This document shows positions 56,975 to 64,000 of a DNA stretch of 64,000 nucleotides, in pieces. A program made the position numbers and the translations under genes. Positions within the stretch are counted from its first letter, which is position 1. Each line of letters begins with the position of its first letter. The notes beneath the pieces were generated by a model that was given only the letters and a program-made list of their open reading frames with translations, was not told the origin of the DNA and did not search any database. The stretch lies in the NCBI GenBank assembly GCA_917880885.1, contig OU862910.1, positions 9,622,710-9,686,709 of the forward strand, read 5' to 3'. The DNA is from Limnephilus marmoratus (Eukaryota; Arthropoda; Insecta; Trichoptera; Limnephilidae).

Positions 56975-57670
56975 ATGGTGAGCCTAAAAGTTAATGCTTT
57001 TTACAAATATGTAGAATAATTCTACCTATTACTCAGTAATACGTAGGAATATTTCACATCACGCATGCACCGACAGCCGAAAATAGTATGTTTAATAACA
57101 CAGCGTTCTCATAAGAAATTTTTAAAAATTAAATCGTAGGTACCTTTATACATAGTTGGCTATGTTATCAAAATTACATAATATTAATAATATTATTTGG
57201 ATAATTTACGTAGTGCCGTTTTTGTGAAAAATTACGTTAATGACGCTGTTTGTGTCTTTAAAAATAATAATTTAAGTCAACCACAAAATAAAAGAAGAAA
57301 AAAAAGTTTTTGAATTCTGAAAATCACCCTGTACATACAATTTACCACTATTTGGCGTATTGAACAAAAAATATCTCAAAGTTTTGGAAGCCGAATTGTT
57401 CAATCTTCAGACGATGTGTTCAATATCCAAAAGAATCAAACACTATTTTTAACCCATGTTCAATATGCATCTTTTAAGTTATAATTTGGGCATATTATAG
57501 CTTCAAACTTCGAAAATTGATGTTTACACATTTCCTGTAATACATATGCATAAATCGAAAAGACCAAAGTCGAGAATTATTTAGAATTTGCTCGTAAAAA
57601 CAGGAAAAAACGTCTCCTGTAAAATTAGCAAAATGGTTTATTGAACATACAAGAACTAGGGCAGCGATAT

Positions 57671-58150
57671 GGAATTGTAAGATGGGGATCTACTACACGT
57701 AAATGCATACACAAACTGAATACAATTCAAAAAGGAATCATAAAGACCATACTGAAAGTCCTATTAGAACACATTCGATTGAAATTTTCAATAGCTATGA
57801 CGTACCAAATGCACAACAAATAAATGCCAAAAATATATTATTGAAGCAATTCAAGAATACTGAATCCTCTACTAGACCGCGTATCCATCACACTAGATCG
57901 AATAAAAATAACATAAAAAACATTCCAAGTTATAAAATCACATTCGGTCAATGAAACTACACTTATTTTGCAACTAAAATCCATAATATTCGTCCCCAAG
58001 ATAAAAAACTAATAAAAAAAATTAATGAGTACAAATCAAGAATAAAAACATGACTGAAAGAGGTCAACGAAAACACTCTAATTACTCTAAAAACGACATA
58101 GAAGACAAATAAAATATAATTAAACAATTTTATTCCGCCTCGGTACAGGA
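57671..58150 (+). pseudogene. LINE-A copy 2, right part
   Basis: Resumes GIVRWGSTTRKCIHKLNTIQ and IIKTILKV, then decays with frameshifts through FNSYDVPNAQQINAKN and KITFGQ. Same order as LINE-A copy 1 at 29.2-29.6 kb. Confidence 0.75.
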
Positions 58151-58184
58151 GCCCCTAGTGAGGACGACTAAGAAATATAACATT

Positions 58185-58275
58185 TATTTTATTTATTTTC
58201 TTTATTGGGAACATTTACAGGTTTATAACATTACATGCATTAGAAAACCACAAATTACAATAATTAGGTTATAAA
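58185..58275 (-). repeat. LINE 3' end, minus strand
   Basis: ATTTATTTTATTTATTTTCT then TTATTGGGAACATTTACAGG; minus-strand 3' UTR with an A/T-unit tail. Confidence 0.45.
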
Positions 58276-58440
58276 CCCAATAACTAATGTTCACATCATG
58301 CACCAATAATAATGAAAAAATCTATAGTTATTAAGTTGTTTTTTTCATACTTAATATTATATAGTAAGGAGCTAGATAAGCTGTCTAGGGATAACCTAGC
58401 TATACTGTCTAATAAATAAAGATACAGACAAGATAAGATA

Positions 58441-58535
58441 ATATAAAAAAAAAAAAAAACAGAGAAAAAAAAAAACAGAAAAAAAACAGAGAAAACTTGA
58501 AAAAATAACCAAATATATATATATATATATATACT
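58441..58535. repeat. A-rich and AT microsatellites
   Basis: AAAAACAGAG-type repeats (58445-58495) followed by an (AT) run at 58513-58532. Confidence 0.8.
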
Positions 58536-58851
58536 TATATATTCAGTCATTCCTTCAACCCTTCTATGTTTTCTATGTTTTTCTATATTATCTATAATAA
58601 TAATGAAAATTGAAAAACACCAGATGTGATGTCGAAAACGTTATATGTAAACATATATAAAAAAAACAAGGAAAAGCAAAATAAAAGTGAAATGAAAGTA
58701 AAATAAAAGTAAATTAGTAAAATAAAGTGTACCAGTTTTATGTTAGATTAAATAAGTATTTTTAAATAAGATAATAACAAAACTAAAAATAAAAAAACTG
58801 AAAAACATCAGAAGTGTTTAAAAGCGTAAAGTGGAAAAAACAATACACACT

Positions 58852-59020
58852 TAGGGAACGTACCCATACTACGTGACACGTTTAGGGGGGGGGGGGGTCT
58901 TCAAAATGTCACGCTCCATACAAATGAGCGGCGGGTTGCTTAGGATTTTTGTCACCGGGGGGGGGGGGGGGGGGTTAAAAATTGCAAAAAGTTGGTCACG
59001 TAGTATGGGTACGTCCCCTA
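58852..59020. mobile_element. Poly-G MITE, copy 1
   Basis: Ends TAGGGAACGTACCCATACTA and its inverse (TAGTATGGGTACGTCCCCTA). Interior holds a 13-G and an 18-G run on the same strand, and GTCACGCTCCATACAAATGA. 169 bp, non-coding. Confidence 0.8.
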
Positions 59021-60220
59021 ATACTTGTATACATTATTTTTAAAATTTCAATACAAAAAAATACATAAGAAATTTATCAGTTTTGTTACAATGAATTAAG
59101 TTATTTATTAATTGATGGATAATTATAAGACTCCATTAAGTATTTGTCTAAAAGTGCTTAAAGTACTAAAGTAAAACATAACATGACATAGCCATTATAT
59201 TTTGTATACTTATAGAATTATTTTATATTGTTGCTTAAATTAAAATAAATAAAAAACTACGTTAGAAAAAATCATTCACATTAACCTCGCCAGGTTTTTA
59301 ATGCAAATAAAACAATTACTTTGAATCCTACGACAAAACAGTTCAATTTAACTGCCAAGAGCTTAATTACCTCATGACCTTCGTCTCCTCAAGTCTTTGC
59401 TGGCAGAATAATGGTAATGATTTCCTTGAATCAATATACCTCTCTCATCTTCTGTAATCCGGGCGCCTTGCCCTGGTTGGGAGGATATAAATTATTCGGG
59501 AAATGTTTGAACATATCCGAATACATTTAATTGTGTCTGCCGAACCATGTCATTAATTTCCTTGAGAGACTTTTATACTTTGCTGTGCTTATAGCACACT
59601 TTGCGATAGAAAATAATCGCAAAGTGTGCTCCAAAAATTATTATAAAAACGTTTGTTTCAGTTACTTTACAAGTTATATGTATGAAAAAATTCACAGTGT
59701 TTCTTTAAATGCTTTTTAAGACAACCCCGCGAGATGTTTGCTCTATTTTAAACGAGTCGTGTTTTATTAAACATTTTAACAATTTTCGCATCGATTTTGT
59801 CACTTTAAATACCTACTAGCACGCTCGTAATTTCATCTCTCCTTTTTTTTGAGCAAGGTTACGGCGCCTTAATGAAAATGTAATGATTTAAAGATCTCAT
59901 AACGACAGTAAAATTAGTTTTCGATATCATCTCGAAAATGGCGAAGTTATGAGCATTCTAGGTAATCATTATATTTTTTTTTTCAATAGCTCCACGCAGG
60001 AGGCCCCGTGGAAACAAAATTCCTACGTATTTTCAAAATAGGCTAAAAGAAAAAAATCAATCTCACTAAAAAATAAGCCATATTTTCTACGATTTCCGGC
60101 AGGTAAATAAGAAAAAATATTTCCAAAAAACAGAGCCGAAGCTGGGTAGTATGTACAAAAATTAATTTGATAACATTGAGGAAATAATTGTATCTAATAG
60201 TAACTACCGCGTATTTCTTG
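59021..60220. other. Mostly unassigned; one perfect hairpin
   Basis: Hairpin at 59593-59630: AGCACACTTTGCGA, 10-base loop, TCGCAAAGTGTGCT. A 25-base LS-tail scrap (AGCTCCACGCAGGAGGCCCC) lies at about 59990. No gene supported. Confidence 0.45.
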
Positions 60221-60945
60221 TTTAGAGCGTTTAACCAGCCTGCGGCCAAAAATCCACAATGCGTCGAAAGTTGTTTTTACGATCACGCAGGGCGGTTACA
60301 ATGAGAAAGATTATTTTTTTTCCGTACCAGCTTTTTAAAATTATAACTCAATATCGATTTTATTTCATTCCAAATTTGCTTTAATTTATACCTACATCCA
60401 AAAATATAATGTTGAAAGGCGTGATGATAAAACTATTAAAATAATGTACTTTTTGTAATTATTTTTTGATTATAAGTATTTATCATTTTTCCGTAATGTC
60501 TAAGTTAAATAAGAATGTTAAAAAATTCTGAAATATATTAGTTTGTAAGAGCGCAAATAAATACACAAATGGACCAATTTTCGTCAAGAAACACGTGTAC
60601 GTATATATTTTTTAATGATTTTATTTAAATTATAATTAAAATTCTAAAACATGCAATACCCAGATAATGTATTGATTTAGTTTACTACATGATTATATGA
60701 TTTGAAATGGTTGTGGTATAGTACAAAATCTTTTTTTAAATTTAACAAATCTGCCAACGACCTATGGTATAACCTTATTATACTAAAAATAAACATTTTT
60801 TCTGAAAATTTAAAACATTCCAATACTAGATAAAAGAACAATCTTTCGAAATCCATTTAAATTATTTTGTGGAAAAGAGTCGATTCATCTAAAATCTGAT
60901 TTAAAAATGACATATTTCTGTTTTTCTCTGGTAATGCCTTCTTAA
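60221..60945. mobile_element. P-MITE copy 4 (about 725 bp)
   Basis: Left TTTAGAGCGTTTAACCAG (TTAA mutated to TTTA), right end TGGTAATGCCTTCTTAA. Closely matches copy 3 throughout. Confidence 0.8.
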
Positions 60946-61541
60946 AATCCAAAAAACTTGAAACCAGTAAAGCAATATCATTTGGTGGCCCTAATGATGC
61001 CGAATTACTAAAATTATTCAAGTAAAATGCTATTTTCTATGAATAATTCTAAAATTTTCTCTAGAGCTATGATCAAACGCACTGCTATTTTGCTTTCATA
61101 TTGAAGTTTTCTCATCAAAATATCGAACTTTTATTGCTTCTTTTCTGCCATTTCCCCTCCATCGATCCTCTTGTCATTTCGGAAAAATAAATTCAGCGTA
61201 TTATTTCCAGTAATTCTCCAATAGAAAAAGCATTTTTTCCTTTCTATAATAACATAAGCTTTGATTTTATGGAACGATCCATGCAACTGACGTCCTCTAT
61301 CAGGATAAGATATTCTTATTTACTCGGAAGATCTTCTGTTTTTCTACTGTCTGTATTCTTAACCGTTTTTGTAGGATTGTTAAAAAATACAATGAATTTT
61401 CCTTATTCTTGCAAAATTTTTAAAGCAATACAACGTTCTTCTTCTCGCAAAATGTTTAAACTTCATATTTCAGACGAAACTCAAAAAAGAAATATATAGA
61501 TTTTGAAACCGTGAACAGTCTACTTATAAAGAAAAGTACCT
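60946..61541. other. No recognised gene or repeat
   Basis: A 76-codon frame at 61269-61499 has no recognised motif. Confidence 0.4.
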
Positions 61542-61709
61542 TAGGGAACGTACCCATACTACGTGACACTTTTAGGGGGGGGGGGGTCTTCAAAAGGTCA
61601 CGCTCCATACAAATGAGCGGCGGGTTCCTTAGGATTTTGGTCACCGGGGGGGGGGGGGGGGGTTAAAAATTGCAAAAAGTTGGTCACGTAGTTTAGGTAC
61701 GTTCCCTTA
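61542..61709. mobile_element. Poly-G MITE, copy 2
   Basis: Same ends and orientation as copy 1, with 12-G and 17-G runs. The right end reads TAGGTACGTTCCCTTA. Differs at only a handful of bases, so both copies are young. Confidence 0.8.
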
Positions 61710-62497
61710 TTAAAAAGATGTACTTTATGTTTTTATCAGTCTTTCAGTTTTCCTGGGAAATATTAGAAGCCGATTCCGTCGAGCAAAACTGAGCTAACAT
61801 ACATATATTATATAGGTACTTAAGTATACATTTACCAGAGATTAAAGAAATAACAAAGTAGAGCTTTCAATAAACAAAAACGTTTAATATTTTAGATCCC
61901 TGAATGCAACAGGCTTGTTTTCCCTTAATTTATCACAATTTTTTGGTAAATCAAGTTTCCTTTTTTTCCAAACATTTTCGTAACTTTAATAGTTTTAATT
62001 AATTATAACATTTAAGTTTTAAGGTTTTAATTTAAATTTTTAAAAGTTTTATTTTAAAATAAATTAACGCAACTTAGAAATGTTGATTCCTACTGCTGAG
62101 CGAAAAATACGATCTTCTGCGCTGGTAACCAACTTTTGGGTTTTCAACTAACCAATTTCAAAATATTTTGCCACATTGGAGATTATCCACCACTTACCCG
62201 CCCTGGCATAAGTAACAGATGGTCACTCCTTCAAGGCTCTCGCAAGGACTCTAATTTTTTTGAATGAACTAATCTACATTTAATTTTGAACGAATCTAGA
62301 CCTCCAGTGTCCCTGCATACGTTGTTAGTAAGCAGTATGCAAGTGCTTAGTGGGAAATCAAGATACAAAAAGTGTTAGTATGACTATAGACAAGACAATG
62401 AGACAGGTTGGTGGTAGTTGACAAGGATGCAAGCGCTGGGTGATTGTATCCAGCGTATCTTTCAAGCACCTACATTGCTACAGGTGTATTGAGACCA
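61710..62497. other. No recognised gene or repeat
   Basis: Nothing supported. Confidence 0.4.
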
Positions 62498-62575
62498 GAT
62501 CAGGTACGGGGGCTCCATCGAAGCCAACGTTAAGTTGGCCTCTCAAAATCTGAGCGTACTGTATCAGATATTTTA
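62498..62575 (+). pseudogene. LINE-B copy 5, small fragment
   Basis: CAGGTACGGGGGCTCCATCG and TTGGCCTCTCAAAATCTGAG match the RYGGSIEARVKLASQ-encoding part of copy 2. Confidence 0.7.
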
Positions 62576-63169
62576 AGGGAGGAAATACATTAAGGACTAG
62601 GTTTTTTAATGATTTTCATGATTTTTTTGGCATAAAGCAATGTATATAATTTATTTAAATTTTGGGGTCAATTTATACATCTATTTAAGAAAATATTGTA
62701 AAAATTTTAAAGCATTTCTTTGGAAAATATAAAAATTATCACCGTCAGACGAAGCTATTTGTGTGGATTCTGGAGGTCACAGTTTTCATCTCAAATCAAT
62801 AGGGTTTTGAATTTAGCTTAAGAACATAAATATGTCTCTTCTATATGAACCTAACTTCTCCAAAAAAAAAAATTTTAGGTTCATACAGAGCGTAATTATA
62901 GGTATAAAGAAAGTATCTGATTTTTTTTAAACGATTGGTTCATAACTTTTTGAGCTAGAGTGCACACTAATTAAAAAAAATGGTTTCGAGAAAAAGGCGT
63001 TTCAAGTTTACCACACGGTTCGGCACTTAAGAGGGGAAGCTCACTTAAACACCCTCATAACACCGGAACGAATTGAAATTTTTATTTAAAATCTCTTAAA
63101 TAGTTATACTAACAATTTATAAAATAAAATAAAAACATTTTTTGGGTCACCTAATTGTATTTCCCCCCT
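62576..63169. other. No recognised gene or repeat
   Basis: Nothing supported. Confidence 0.4.
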
Positions 63170-63330
63170 TAATAGTACACAACTACCACGCGCCCCACGA
63201 ATTTTGCCTCTGGTCTTCATCCGCAAAATACCTAAAAAAAAACCCTTGACTCTGTGCTTAAACGGGCGGTCTTCACACAGCATCCCCAAGGAAGACGTAG
63301 ACTCTGAGGGAAATTATTTTCTTCAGGTGT
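63170..63330 (+). pseudogene. LINE-B copy 6, fragment with internal deletion
   Basis: Starts in the VRP...SHLWSGAPKY region (GCCTCTGGTCTTCATCCGCA), keeps CTTGACTCTGTGCTTAAACG, then jumps from GGGCGGTC directly to CACACAGCATCCCCAAGGA in the 3' UTR. Confidence 0.7.
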
Positions 63331-64000
63331 CCATATGCTAGAAATGGTTACTTTTCACAAAATGCCAATTTAGAGGCGGCGATATGTAGTGGTAATATTC
63401 TGTATCACGATATAATCTACAATCATTTACCGTCAATTACTTTCTATGAAAATCAAGCCCCAGTCACCCTGTAAATTTTCCATAAATATCAATTTTGGTT
63501 CATCACCAACCGACAACAAACATCACCGGCACAAGAGGATTAAAGCCACACAACCAATTTTTTGCCCATAACCCACAGATCACATAAGCGGCTTACGTTG
63601 TTAAATTAAATTCCAGTTTAATCCATGTCAAAATTATTTAATTCTGAACTTGCACAAATAAATTTTAACGTTTAAACTTTATATAAAATGTACAAAATGT
63701 TAAGCCCAATGAATCGGCGCTGTTATTCTTGGGAAACAAAAACAATGTTTTGGGTGAATGGAAATGATACCACGGAAAAGTCGAGAACTTGTGAGAGAAT
63801 TTTGAGAAAGATATCCCTCAGGCGCCGCTCATCGTGAATAGCAACTTAAAGCGAAAGACAAACAGGTGAAAATTTCGTTCGGAAAGTTAATGCTGACATG
63901 TTGAATCCTTAATCAGCTTTTTGGCTTGCGGTAAACAAAAGTTCCCTAACCCGAATCTTCTTTTAAACGTGAGCGACTTTGGCACTTTGCTGGATGAGTT
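63331..64000. other. No recognised gene or repeat
   Basis: Nothing supported up to the window edge. Confidence 0.4.

Larger units (their letters stand above)
54145..57666. mobile_element. 3.52-kb DNA transposon, 4-bp target duplication
   Basis: Perfect 32-bp inverted ends beginning CGCTGCCCTAGTTCTTGTAT, flanked by ATAT on both sides (54141-54144, 57667-57670). The target was the LINE-A coding sequence, and removing the insert plus one ATAT restores the reading frame. TGTTCAAT or its inverse recurs about five times within 350 bp of each end. No long ORF, but a candidate first exon lies at 54600-54655. Contains a P-MITE fragment, AT microsatellite and hairpins. Superfamily not assigned. Confidence 0.85.

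Overview
This window looks like non-genic, AT-rich chromosomal DNA from an animal, most likely an insect or other arthropod. That rests on the mix of elements: RTE-like and jockey/CR1-like LINEs, mariner, hAT-like and TTAA-flanked piggyBac-like elements, tRNA-derived SINEs, long foldbacks, and a short TTAGG-like stretch (TTAGG is the usual insect telomere unit). I found no host protein-coding gene. Every coding region I can support belongs to a transposable element, and nearly all are broken.

Layout. 0-10 kb: a 90-bp tandem repeat, a tRNA-headed SINE, a foldback with hammerhead-ribozyme-like cores on both strands (4.3-4.6 kb), and a hAT-type element with an 8-bp target duplication (6.02-6.80 kb). 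10-20 kb: a TTAA-flanked MITE carrying a 0.48-kb insert, an inverted-repeat element, short tandem duplications, a SINE nested in another short element, and a deleted mariner (16.39-17.33 kb). 20-29 kb: two more SINEs, an inverted-repeat element that swallowed a tRNA-bearing foldback, a probable solo LTR, three foldback loci and a LINE 3' part. 29-35 kb: a jockey-like fragment, an RTE-like LINE with a 785-codon open frame, and an old LINE copy. 35-44 kb: foldbacks, a tRNA-bearing palindrome (41.15-41.96 kb) and a head-to-head pair of short elements. 44-48.3 kb: a near-complete two-ORF LINE with frameshifts. 49-61 kb: three more TTAA MITEs and a jockey-like LINE split by a 3.52-kb DNA transposon with perfect 32-bp inverted ends and a 4-bp target duplication. 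58-64 kb: two poly-G-bearing MITEs and LINE scraps.

Family names used below. SINE-T: tRNA-headed SINE, seven copies. LS: short element of about 330-430 bp whose 3' end matches LINE-B, about ten copies. LINE-A, LINE-B, LINE-C: three non-LTR families with jockey/CR1/R1-type RT. Foldback-H: inverted-repeat loci whose core resembles a hammerhead with ACCGGT helix III. Foldback-Z: related loci with ACGT in that place. P-MITE: TTAA-flanked family. Q: foldback carrying a tRNA-like sequence.

The most interesting signal is the set of hammerhead-like cores. Two loci of different primary sequence keep all three helices with different but complementary bases. Hammerheads with short helix III are known from Penelope-like retroelements, so these foldbacks are probably relics of such elements, although no Penelope-type protein is present here. 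All family assignments come from reading the sequence; no database search was possible.
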